NCBI GenBank assembly: GCA_003641425.1
Contig: QNAH01000067.1
Coordinates: 1 to 10,209 of the forward strand
From: Candidatus Zixiibacteriota bacterium
Lineage (GTDB): Bacteria; Zixibacteria; MSB-5A5; GN15; PGXB01
DNA: 10,209 nucleotides
Reading direction: 5' to 3'
The notes under the pieces: model-generated
What the model was told of the DNA's origin: nothing
Databases searched by the model: none
What the model saw: the letters and a program-made list of their open reading frames with translations, nothing else
Shown: positions 1 through 7,047 of the stretch, piece by piece
How the letters are laid out: each line of letters opens with the position of its first letter
Numbering within the stretch: the first letter of the stretch is position 1
Made by a program: the position numbers and the translations under genes

Positions 1-1
1 G

Positions 2-520
2 TCGTTCCTGGCGGTCGAAACATCCGACCCGGAGGCCTTTCATCCCTCGACAGTTAACCTGAAATTCATCGAAAACGACCGTATTGGTTTCAATATCGAT
101 TTCACTCCGTATCGTGAAGGCAGCTACAGTGAATACCTGTATATTATCGACTCCCTGTCCGGGCAATTGATCCATACAGTCAGCTTGACATCCGGAATTC
201 AGTTGATTACCGCTGTCGAGGAAGAAACTCCGCTGCTTCCGTCGGGATATGCCCTGCGGCAGAACTATCCCAACCCGTTCAACCCGGTTACGACCATCAA
301 TTACAGTTTGCCCGTCAGGGGTCATGTCAATATCACCATTTACAATATCCTTGGCCGCGAGGTTGCCACGCTGGTCGATGATATCCGTCCGTCCGGAAAT
401 CATCGGGTCGAATGGAACGGCGCCGATAAAGCCGGACATCAGGTCGCCAGCGGGATATATCTGTACCGTATGAGTGCCGGCGAATTTGTGCAAACCAGGA
501 AAATGGTGTTGATAAGATAG
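2..520 (+). CDS. C-terminal fragment of a T9SS-secreted protein with type A sorting domain (5' end outside window)
   Basis: The reading frame is open from the left edge, so this is the last 172 residues of a longer protein. The first ~80 visible residues are beta-rich and not recognisable as a catalytic domain. From about visible residue 80 follows a classic Por-secretion (type A) C-terminal domain: the NYPNPFNP motif at ~88-95, then a TTINYSLP strand, an ITIYNILGREVATLVD segment, a GIYLYR motif, and a terminal KMVLIR. In the FCB group this domain directs a protein, after Sec export, through the type IX outer-membrane translocon to the cell surface or medium. The ending at the final Arg just before the TAG is typical. 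The passenger function lies outside the window. A TTG at 167 is an internal codon, not a start. The next gene begins 29 bp downstream on the same strand, but no functional link is evident. Confidence 0.9.
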   Translation, partial: SFLAVETSDPEAFHPSTVNLKFIENDRIGFNIDFTPYREGSYSEYLYIIDSLSGQLIHTVSLTSGIQLITAVEEETPLLPSGYALRQNYPNPFNPVTTINYSLPVRGHVNITIYNILGREVATLVDDIRPSGNHRVEWNGADKAGHQVASGIYLYRMSAGEFVQTRKMVLIR

Positions 521-549
521 GCCGTAAACAGCTAATTTTCTCGGGTTTT

Positions 550-1011
550 ATGAATAGTAGTACATCATTGGAATTGATTCCGGCATCCAACCGGGATATT
601 CGGTTTATAAAATATCTTCTCGGCGAAAATGGACTGCCTTATGATGATATAACAGACAATCTGCAACACATGTTTCTGGCGAAAACCGGTTCCGAAATTG
701 TCGGTATAACCGGGATGGAGATATATGGCCGGTACGGTTTGTTACGTTCGCTGGTCTCGGTAAAAAAGTACCGCGGCGCCGGCTATGGAAAAACAATAAC
801 GGGCAAAATACTGAAGCATGCCGCGGACAGCGGGGTAGGGGCGGTATATCTTCTGACCACCACGGCCGCCGGATTTTTTGAGAAGCTGGGTTTTAAATAT
901 ATCGATCGCTCATCGGTTCCGGAGCCGATCGCAACGACCGGCGAATTTACACAGCTCTGTCCCGAAAGCGCCGACTGCATGATGCTTGACCTGACGAAAC
1001 AGATCATATAA
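550..1011 (+). CDS. arsN2: ArsN2-like GNAT-family N-acetyltransferase
   Basis: This 153-residue protein has the length of a single GNAT domain. GNAT enzymes transfer an acetyl group from acetyl-CoA to an amine. The acetyl-CoA pyrophosphate loop is visible as RGAGYG at residues 75-80, after a conserved LLRSL strand (64-68). It is followed by YLLTTTAAGFFEKLGF (~100-115) and a C-terminal VPEPIATTGEFTQLCPESADCMM stretch (123-145) with two cysteines, C137 and C143. This pattern (G-E-Y-G, LLRSL, LLTTTA, CP-SA-CM) matches what I recall of the ArsN2 family, usually found in arsenic-resistance operons. No arsR, arsC, arsB or arsM is visible here, so the substrate is uncertain. The relative ArsN1 acetylates organoarsenical or phosphinothricin-type amino acids, but that activity should not be assumed for ArsN2. 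The ATG at 550 lacks a strong Shine-Dalgarno; translation may depend on the upstream gene 29 bp away. A hairpin follows the stop by 1 nt. Confidence 0.8.
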   Translation: MNSSTSLELIPASNRDIRFIKYLLGENGLPYDDITDNLQHMFLAKTGSEIVGITGMEIYGRYGLLRSLVSVKKYRGAGYGKTITGKILKHAADSGVGAVYLLTTTAAGFFEKLGFKYIDRSSVPEPIATTGEFTQLCPESADCMMLDLTKQII

Positions 1012-1012
1012 A

Positions 1013-1038
1013 AAGCCGGGATTGATATATCCCGGCTT
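1013..1038. terminator. Bidirectional hairpin terminator between convergent genes
   Basis: A perfect 10-bp stem (AAGCCGGGAT at 1013-1022 with ATCCCGGCTT at 1029-1038) encloses a 6-nt loop. On the minus strand it is followed by a run of five T, which makes a standard Rho-independent terminator for the peptidase gene, whose stop is at 1071. On the plus strand it begins 1 nt after the arsN2-like stop, but the downstream tract is only weakly T-rich, so termination in that direction is probable but weaker. Confidence 0.8.
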
Positions 1039-1070
1039 CACATCATAAAAATTTCTTGATTATAATTTGA

Positions 1071-3569
1071 CTATTCATCCTCGCTTTTGGCGGTCTCGGT
1101 CTTTCTGGGCGGAGCGTTTTTGACATATTTTTCCAGCCAGCGGTCGGTCTCCCAGAGAACATGCATGATGGATTCGCGGGCCCGGTAGCTGTGACTCTCG
1201 AAAGGAAGCATCACCAGCCGGACGGTTGCGCCCATTCCCTTGAGTGCGTTATAGAATCTCTTGCTCTGCATCGGGTAAGTGCCGATGTTGTTATCCGCTT
1301 CGCCGTGAATCAGAAGAAGCGGCTCATCAATATTTTCGACATGCATGAAAGGCGACATGGCGAAGTACACATCCGGAGCTTCCCACAAGGTGCGATCCTC
1401 GCTCTGAAAACCGAACGGGGTCAGGGTTCGGTTGTACGCCCCCGATCGTGCCAGCCCGGCCCGGAACAGATCGGAATGAGCCAGCAGGTTGGCCGTCATG
1501 AAAGCGCCGTAAGAATGACCGCCGACGGCGACACGCTCGGGATCGGTGATACCTCGTCGGACCAGTTCATCGATTGCCGCGGCGGCATCGGATTTGAGCT
1601 GTTCCACAAAAGAATCGTTGGGTTCGACATCGCCCTCTCCGATAACCGGCATCCCGGCTTTGTCAAGCACCGCATACCCGCGGACCACCCATATCGCCGG
1701 TGACCACCAGCCGACCCGGATAAAGCGGTAAGGAGAATTGGTCACCTGTCCGGCGGCATCGGCGCTTTTGAATTCCCTTGGATAGGCCCATATCAGTGTC
1801 GGCAGGGGACCGTCTTCAGGACTGTATCCGGCCGGGAGATACAACGTTCCGGTCAGATTCAGGCCATCGTCACGATTGTAATTTATCTGCTCCTTCTGTA
1901 CCTTTTCCATCTGCGGAGTCGGGTTGGGGAATGCTGTCACCTGATATAATTTATCCTTTTTAAGATCGCGGTAGAAAACATTGGGAGGTTCAGTGATCGA
2001 TTCCCGCATGGTAAGAACCTCCGGCCTGTCGGGATCGATGATTTTATAGATGCTCTCATAATAAGGCGCCTCGGACCGCCAGAGACGCTCCGTCTTTTTG
2101 GTCATCAGATCATATTTATCCAGAAACGGCCGGTCACCTTCGGGCGACCCACCTCGGCCCGTCAGGAACATCGACTTGCCGCTTTTATCAAGCAACAGGA
2201 CGCTGTGTCCGGCTTCATTGTCGCGGGTAACCGGTGATCCGGGATGATTATAGCGGTCCTCCCAAGAATAATCCAAAATCAACTCCGGTTCAACCGAGGC
2301 CGATCCGGGTGCAAAGGCCCAGGTCCTGATACGTCTTGTCTGCCACCACCATTCGGATATAAGGGCCAGGTCGTCACTGTTCCAGATTACATCATCGTAT
2401 CTCAGCTCCAGGGCAAATAGTGGGATCGGATCGCCTTTGAAAGGAGCTTTCATAGTGTAAATCTGATCTCTGGCCGCGGCCTCGCGGCGCGGGTCACCGC
2501 CATCAAGTGCTTCCGCGTAGTACAGCACGGCCCCGGCATCGCTGCGCCAGTTGAATTCTCTCGGGCCGGTACGTACGGCGCCGCTTACGGTTGGAATATT
2601 TTCCGCCAGCGGTTGATCATAGACAACACGAATGATTTTTCCTTCGGTATCCCAGATCTCGACCGACCGGGGAAAACGGTAAATCGGTACCAGGTAGGAA
2701 AACGGCCGATGAATTATCTCGGCCAGGATATAATTGCCGTCGGGCGACGGTTCAGCCCTGATTATCATTCCCTGCGATCCGATCGTACGCGTCGTACCCT
2801 CATGCGATACCAACATCAACTGCGCCTGCAGATAGTACTCGAACAGCTCCTCGTCATAAGAATTTTTAAGCAGATCGGTGTATGTTACCGCCGGGGCGAT
2901 TTCACCCTCGTTTTCCAGAATGATCGGGCCGGTCGGCACTGTCGGCTCCTCGGGAGCGGGACCGCGATCAGCCGGGATCGTCCGGCAGATGATATTCCTG
3001 CTGTCCGGGAACCAGTGGTACGGATTTCCATACGCCCCGTTCAGATAAAACTGACCGAGACGTTCGGCTTTGGCCGAATTGACATCGGCCACCCACAGTT
3101 CGACACCGTCGGCAGTCGTGTGGGTAAAGGCCAGTCTGGCGCCATCGGGGGACCATGAGAAATTTCTGATGCGGGCATCGTCCGGCAGTCCGCTTATATT
3201 CTTTTCATCGAGATTGGATATTTTCTTCAGTTTTATATCGGTGTAGTAACTGGAACGTCCGGGCGCGTTGGTGCGGGGATTGATACGCAGGCCGGCCAGG
3301 CGCAGTTCCGGCTGGACAAACTCATCGATCGACGGATGGCTGGGCCGTTCGAGAACAGCTATCCATTCCATATTCGGTCCTGCCGAAACAGCGGGCGTCT
3401 GGGGCACATCGATCAGCTCGACTATTTCCTTGGGCGGCATTTGATACTTCAACCCGGTCGGCGATATATCCTGGGCAGTCGCCGTAACAATTAGCACCAA
3501 AGAAATTATTACAGCGCCGATCAACTTGTTTGCGGGACAATATGATATCCGAGCAATAATTTTAAACAT
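1071..3569 (-). CDS. Secreted S9-family serine peptidase, glutamyl endopeptidase (S9D/CGEP)-like
   Basis: I choose the ATG at 3569 (832 aa) rather than 3608, because AAGGGAG lies 5 nt upstream of it and the resulting N terminus is a good Sec signal peptide: a basic start, a hydrophobic LIGAVIISLVLIV core and probable cleavage after ATA near residue 32. The mature protein is therefore expected in the periplasm or beyond. The N-terminal MPPKEIVELIDVPQTP and RPELRLAGLRINP-type stretches match the glutamyl-endopeptidase branch of prolyl oligopeptidases. A beta-propeller-like region with a SWSPDGARLAF (TolB-type) repeat precedes an alpha/beta-hydrolase domain from ~residue 590. The catalytic triad is visible: Ser686 in GGHSYGAF, Asp759 in HGEADNN and His793 in FESHSYR. 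Known relatives cut peptides after Glu; specificity here is inferred. There is no T9SS tail. A hairpin plus T8 run lies just upstream of the RBS, and a terminator follows. Confidence 0.9.
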   Translation of the reverse strand: MFKIIARISYCPANKLIGAVIISLVLIVTATAQDISPTGLKYQMPPKEIVELIDVPQTPAVSAGPNMEWIAVLERPSHPSIDEFVQPELRLAGLRINPRTNAPGRSSYYTDIKLKKISNLDEKNISGLPDDARIRNFSWSPDGARLAFTHTTADGVELWVADVNSAKAERLGQFYLNGAYGNPYHWFPDSRNIICRTIPADRGPAPEEPTVPTGPIILENEGEIAPAVTYTDLLKNSYDEELFEYYLQAQLMLVSHEGTTRTIGSQGMIIRAEPSPDGNYILAEIIHRPFSYLVPIYRFPRSVEIWDTEGKIIRVVYDQPLAENIPTVSGAVRTGPREFNWRSDAGAVLYYAEALDGGDPRREAAARDQIYTMKAPFKGDPIPLFALELRYDDVIWNSDDLALISEWWWQTRRIRTWAFAPGSASVEPELILDYSWEDRYNHPGSPVTRDNEAGHSVLLLDKSGKSMFLTGRGGSPEGDRPFLDKYDLMTKKTERLWRSEAPYYESIYKIIDPDRPEVLTMRESITEPPNVFYRDLKKDKLYQVTAFPNPTPQMEKVQKEQINYNRDDGLNLTGTLYLPAGYSPEDGPLPTLIWAYPREFKSADAAGQVTNSPYRFIRVGWWSPAIWVVRGYAVLDKAGMPVIGEGDVEPNDSFVEQLKSDAAAAIDELVRRGITDPERVAVGGHSYGAFMTANLLAHSDLFRAGLARSGAYNRTLTPFGFQSEDRTLWEAPDVYFAMSPFMHVENIDEPLLLIHGEADNNIGTYPMQSKRFYNALKGMGATVRLVMLPFESHSYRARESIMHVLWETDRWLEKYVKNAPPRKTETAKSEDE

Positions 3570-3574
3570 GATGG

Positions 3575-3581
3575 CTCCCTT
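3575..3581 (-). promoter_or_regulatory. Shine-Dalgarno that fixes the peptidase start
   Basis: On the minus strand AAGGGAG ends 5 nt before the ATG at 3569. The alternative in-frame ATG at 3608 lies inside a predicted hairpin and has no such element, so the shorter product with a proper signal peptide is preferred. Confidence 0.75.
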
Positions 3582-3586
3582 CACAC

Positions 3587-3634
3587 AAAAAAAATCAGCA
3601 GATTCCATATATAGGTTAATATGTCAATCTGCCG
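3587..3634 (-). promoter_or_regulatory. Hairpin plus T8 run in the peptidase leader (attenuator-like or upstream terminator)
   Basis: On the minus strand CGGCAGATT (3634-3626) pairs with AATCTGCTG (3604-3596), nine pairs including one G-U. Inside it CATAT (3623-3619) can pair with ATATG (3610-3606), leaving an 8-nt loop. One A and eight consecutive T (3594-3587) follow directly. This has the shape of an intrinsic terminator, yet it ends only 17 nt before the peptidase ATG, too close for a promoter to fit between. It could be an attenuator in the peptidase 5' UTR, or the end of the kinase transcript. The pairing is seen in the sequence; the function is inferred. Confidence 0.5.
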
Positions 3635-3725
3635 ACGTCAAGCAATTCGATAATAATTATTTGTATCGTCTCCTGATTTACTCGCATCAAACTAAAGAAC
3701 CGATTGACAATTGAAATTGCTTCTG

Positions 3726-3783
3726 CGATTGTCTGATTTTTTGTGAATGATACTTTACTAAAACTGTTGGGATAAGACAATCG
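3726..3783. repeat. 9-bp inverted repeat downstream of the kinase gene
   Basis: CGATTGTCT (3726-3734) and AGACAATCG (3775-3783) are exact reverse complements, separated by a 40-bp AT-rich spacer. The right arm begins 6 nt beyond the kinase stop codon. The spacer is too long and the stem too AT-rich for a convincing terminator. It may be two half-sites for a regulator of the peptidase gene, or chance. Apart from this and the leader hairpin nearer the peptidase, I see nothing certain in the 219-bp gap 3570-3788, and no convincing promoter. Confidence 0.35.
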
Positions 3784-3788
3784 GAAGA

Positions 3789-6700
3789 TTATGGTATTGA
3801 CGGGACTTTTTGTTTGTCGAGTTCGCTGCGGATGGCCTGCCCGAGCTGATTTATATTATACGGTTTTTTGATATACTGGCCTGCCCCCAGTTCCAGCGCC
3901 TGCTTGACTCTCTCGGTGGCCGAGAAGCCGCTGACAATTATCGCTTTTTGCCCGGGATTTGCTTTGAGAATTTCCCGGTATGTATCCAGTCCGTCAAAAT
4001 CTTTTTCCATGATCATATCGAGGATGATCAGATCGGCATGGTTATCCTTCATGTATTCGACCGCCTCCCGGCCGCCGGATACTGTCGCGATCTGATATCC
4101 GAGAGAAGAAAGCAACTCCCTGGCAACATCCCTCTGCTCAACAACGTCATCAATGACCAGTATTTTTTCAGTACCGCCATACTCCTCGTTGCATTCGGAC
4201 TCATTTTTTATATCTTCATTACTAACCGGGAAATACAGTATAAACTCGGTACCTACCCCGATCGTCGAATTGACATCATAATATCCCTTGTGGTCCTTGA
4301 CTATGCCATAGACGACCGAAAGCCCCAGTCCGCTGCCGCTACTGCCCATTTCTTTTTTCGAATAGTACGGTTCGAATATGCATTTAAGGTGCTTTTCCTC
4401 GATCCCGATACCAGTATCTCTTACCCTGACAATAACATAATCGCCCTCGATTATATCGGTATATCCGCCGTATAGCCTGTCGAGATGCGCGTGACTTGTC
4501 TCGATTTTAAGTTCACCGCCGCCGGGCATGGCATCAAAAGCATTGACGACCATATTCATGATGACTTTCAGAAGATGCGGAGTGGACCCGGATATCTTTC
4601 CGGTCCGTTTATCCAGAGCGACATCGACTTTGACATTGGGATTTCTTTCTTTCAGTTCGATCATATTAGCCGAATTGAGATAGGATTTTATGACCTCGTT
4701 GATATCGGTCGGTATCATCTCATATCTCCCGCGGCGGGCCAGTGTCAGCAAATCCTGGATAACATCGGCGGCATCACGGGCCGATTTGCCGAGCAGTTCC
4801 ACCTGTCTCCGGGCGGGTGAATCCTGGGGAAGCTTCATTAAGATCATTTCGGGATAGGCCACCAAGGGACCTAAGATATTATTCAAATCATGCGCCACAC
4901 CTCCAGCCAGAATCCCCAATGATTCCATGCGTTGAGCCCGATCGAGCTGCTCCTTGAGTTTAATCTTCTCGCTCTTTTCCCTATTTCGGTTGGTGATATC
5001 GGAGAAAAGACCTATGGCTCCCTTGATATTCCCATCGATATCTTGATATGGGGTTACCGAGATATGAATATCTCGAACCATACCATCCTTGCGTTTAATT
5101 GAAAAATCATATCTGCTGGTAATACCCTTCTTCCGATTTTCCGTTTCCGAAAGAATTTTATTTATATCCTCGGGGATGATGAGTTGCCTGAGATTCATTC
5201 CGATCAGTTCTTCACGCGAATATCCTAAAATATTGCATGCCGCCGAATTGGCAAAGAGAATATTTTCGTCGAAATCGACAATACTCATGCCCTCGGTTAT
5301 TGTCTCGACCAGGCTGCGATACCTGCGTTCGGATCTCTTGAGGAATTCATCCGCTCTCTTTCGTTCGGTAATATCCTCATAAGTCCCGAGCACCCCGACC
5401 ACCGCACCACTGGAATCATGAAGCGGGATTTTATTGGTATCGAGCCAGGCCTCGGTTCCGTTTGAATGAAGCTGCGGCTCTATGATGTGGTATTGGGGTT
5501 GATCCGAGCTGATAACCGCCGCGTCGTACTTGCGATATAAATCAGCTTCCTCTTTTTTCCAGGCAAGATCATAATCGGTTTTGCCGACAATATCTTCAGG
5601 TGATTCAACACCGGCATCCTTCGCAAAGACTTTATTGCATCCCAGGTAGACGGAATTTTTATCTTTCCAGAAAACCCTGACCGGGATGGAATCGAGGACC
5701 AATTTCAGCATCTGTTGCGATTCCTGAAGCAAATCCTCAGAGCGTTTGCGCTCGGTGATATCACGAACAAAGGCCCACATTCCCGACGGGGCGCCGTCCC
5801 TGTCTTTTATAAGGTAGGTTCTCAATTCAACGGGGAAAATGCTGCCGTCCTTGCGGCGATATTCTTTTTCATAATTGTCCGAAAAACCACGGGTCAAAAC
5901 CTGCTGTTCGACAATACCGGCCTCGAATGCGTGCCATTTTTCGGGCGTGATATCGTTGTAGGTCAGTTTGAAGATCTCTTCCATCGTATAACCGAGCATA
6001 TTTCGAAAAGCCTTGTTGCATTCGATAATGCGCCCGTTCATATCTACGGTGACGGCTCCATCACGAAGATTGTCATACAATTCATCATGTTTTTGAACGG
6101 CCTTGCCAAGAGCCTCGAGCGCTTTTTCTTGCCCGGTTATGTCGACCACACTGCCCTCGATATACCCTTTCTCGGGAAATATTTTGGCCGAAAGAAGAAC
6201 TGTTTTCTGTACACCGTTTTTCACCGTGAAATGAGCTTCGAAACCATCGACCTCGCCAGATTTCGCCAGCAATGCGGTAAGCTCATTTCTTTCTTCAGCC
6301 GGGTAGAACTCGGCGGCGGTATGTTTATTTATCAGGTCGCTCTCATGTTCAAAACCGAGAACTTTGACCGCGGCCGGGTTCGCTTTCAAAAACAGGCCGT
6401 CTTCGATCCTGGTGCGCCACCATCCGACAAGCGACGACTCAAAAAGACTTCGATAGCTTTTTTCGCTTTCGGCCAGAGCACGTTCGGCCTTTTTTCGAAG
6501 CGTGATTTCCTGAGTTAGTTCCACGACACCAACGATTTTTCCGTCGGCATCACGCACCGGGTGACTGTGAATGTTCCAAATTCTGCCGTCGGGAGTCTCG
6601 ATTTCGCTTTGTTGAGATTCGCCTGATTTAAACGCGCGTACTACGGGGCAATTCGGGCAAGGCTGATCACTCTGATGCCATATCTGATAACAGCGCCTGC

Positions 6701-6887
6701 CAATAAGTTCGCTGCTCTCCAGATTAACCGAATCCCCGGCAGCCTTATTGGCCCAAATAATGACCATATTACTGTCATAGATAACAATATGTTCCGAAAT
6801 GTTTTCAAGGATGGCCAACGAATCGTGCGGAAATTTTTCCAGGCCCTTGATATTATCGAGAATTTTATTTGTATTAATTTTAGTCAT
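3789..6887 (-). CDS. Soluble multi-PAS hybrid sensor histidine kinase with C-terminal receiver domain
   Basis: This 1032-residue protein has no signal peptide or membrane segment, so it should act in the cytoplasm. About five PAS/PAC modules are visible: ~22-132, ~140-252, ~265-382, ~390-510 and ~518-635. They are joined by the usual ITERKR-type linkers (DITERKRSE, DITERKRAD). The first PAS has a cysteine cluster, C66 and C77-P-N-C80. A HisKA domain follows with phospho-acceptor His666 in GGVAHDLNN. HATPase motifs are N782 (N box), DTGIGI at 824-829, FEPYYSKK (F box) and GSGLGL at 851-856. The receiver domain (~906-1025) has the acidic pair D913/D914, phospho-acceptor D957, S986 and K1008. 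No DNA-binding or enzymatic output follows, and no response regulator or HPt gene is adjacent, so the downstream partner is unknown. The ATG at 6887 follows a weak TTGGA. A candidate promoter and leader hairpin lie upstream. Confidence 0.93.
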   Translation of the reverse strand: MTKINTNKILDNIKGLEKFPHDSLAILENISEHIVIYDSNMVIIWANKAAGDSVNLESSELIGRRCYQIWHQSDQPCPNCPVVRAFKSGESQQSEIETPDGRIWNIHSHPVRDADGKIVGVVELTQEITLRKKAERALAESEKSYRSLFESSLVGWWRTRIEDGLFLKANPAAVKVLGFEHESDLINKHTAAEFYPAEERNELTALLAKSGEVDGFEAHFTVKNGVQKTVLLSAKIFPEKGYIEGSVVDITGQEKALEALGKAVQKHDELYDNLRDGAVTVDMNGRIIECNKAFRNMLGYTMEEIFKLTYNDITPEKWHAFEAGIVEQQVLTRGFSDNYEKEYRRKDGSIFPVELRTYLIKDRDGAPSGMWAFVRDITERKRSEDLLQESQQMLKLVLDSIPVRVFWKDKNSVYLGCNKVFAKDAGVESPEDIVGKTDYDLAWKKEEADLYRKYDAAVISSDQPQYHIIEPQLHSNGTEAWLDTNKIPLHDSSGAVVGVLGTYEDITERKRADEFLKRSERRYRSLVETITEGMSIVDFDENILFANSAACNILGYSREELIGMNLRQLIIPEDINKILSETENRKKGITSRYDFSIKRKDGMVRDIHISVTPYQDIDGNIKGAIGLFSDITNRNREKSEKIKLKEQLDRAQRMESLGILAGGVAHDLNNILGPLVAYPEMILMKLPQDSPARRQVELLGKSARDAADVIQDLLTLARRGRYEMIPTDINEVIKSYLNSANMIELKERNPNVKVDVALDKRTGKISGSTPHLLKVIMNMVVNAFDAMPGGGELKIETSHAHLDRLYGGYTDIIEGDYVIVRVRDTGIGIEEKHLKCIFEPYYSKKEMGSSGSGLGLSVVYGIVKDHKGYYDVNSTIGVGTEFILYFPVSNEDIKNESECNEEYGGTEKILVIDDVVEQRDVARELLSSLGYQIATVSGGREAVEYMKDNHADLIILDMIMEKDFDGLDTYREILKANPGQKAIIVSGFSATERVKQALELGAGQYIKKPYNINQLGQAIRSELDKQKVPSIP

Positions 6888-6896
6888 ATATCCAAC

Positions 6897-6922
6897 AAAA
6901 AAACAATTCGGGAATTTCCCGA
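6897..6922 (-). promoter_or_regulatory. Palindromic hairpin plus T7 run in the kinase leader
   Basis: TCGGGAA / TTCCCGA (6908-6914 and 6916-6922) is a 7-bp dyad with a single central base. As RNA it would form a 5-bp TCGGG/CCCGA stem with a 5-nt loop. On the minus strand it is followed by ATTG and then seven T (6903-6897), 9 nt before the kinase ATG. The arrangement copies that upstream of the peptidase gene. It may be a weak attenuator, or the dyad may be a protein-binding site. Confidence 0.45.
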
Positions 6923-6944
6923 TTTATCTAATTATCGTCAGAAA

Positions 6945-6973
6945 TATATAAAAATTAACAGCTTAGCTGTCAT
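6945..6973 (-). promoter_or_regulatory. Candidate sigma70-type promoter of the histidine kinase gene
   Basis: On the minus strand ATGACA (6973-6968, 5 of 6 matches to TTGACA) and TATATA (6950-6945, 4 of 6 matches to TATAAT) are separated by 17 bp, the ideal spacing. Transcription would begin near 6938, giving a leader of about 50 nt that contains the hairpin at 6908-6922. The site lies downstream of the terminator of the preceding gene, so the kinase needs its own promoter here. Promoter consensus in this phylum is unknown to me. Confidence 0.45.
6958..6970. promoter_or_regulatory. 13-nt palindrome overlapping the kinase -35 region (possible operator)
   Basis: ACAGCT-T-AGCTGT is a perfect dyad with one central base. 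It covers part of the proposed -35 hexamer and the spacer, a position where a bound repressor would block RNA polymerase. No regulator gene is adjacent to the kinase; self-control through a downstream regulator is possible but not shown. Confidence 0.4.
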
Positions 6974-6993
6974 TACCGGGCCAAAAAGAAAGA

Positions 6994-7018
6994 GCCCCGG
7001 CTGATAAACAGCCGGGGC
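6994..7018 (-). terminator. Rho-independent terminator of the DUF6249-like gene
   Basis: GCCCCGGCT (6994-7002) pairs perfectly with AGCCGGGGC (7010-7018) around a 7-nt loop. On the minus strand the stem is followed by TCTTTCTTTTT. It begins 29 nt past the stop codon at 7048. The GC-rich stem and T-rich tail make this the clearest terminator in the window. It separates this gene from the kinase downstream. Confidence 0.88.
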
Positions 7019-7047
7019 CGGGAAGCCTGAATTATGATTTATTAAGA

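Noticed and set aside
167..520. A separate short gene starting at TTG 167
   Set aside because: The same frame is open to the left edge with sensible beta-rich protein sequence, so this is the tail of one larger secreted protein.
3570..3608. Longer peptidase start at 3608 (13 extra residues)
   Set aside because: It would place a charged, Cys-containing extension before the signal peptide, lacks an RBS and lies in a predicted hairpin; the ATG at 3569 has AAGGGAG at good spacing.
5715..6518. A 267-codon open frame on the plus strand opposite the kinase gene
   Set aside because: It is antisense to well-supported PAS-domain coding sequence, has no recognisable domain and no good RBS. It is explained by codon bias of the real gene.
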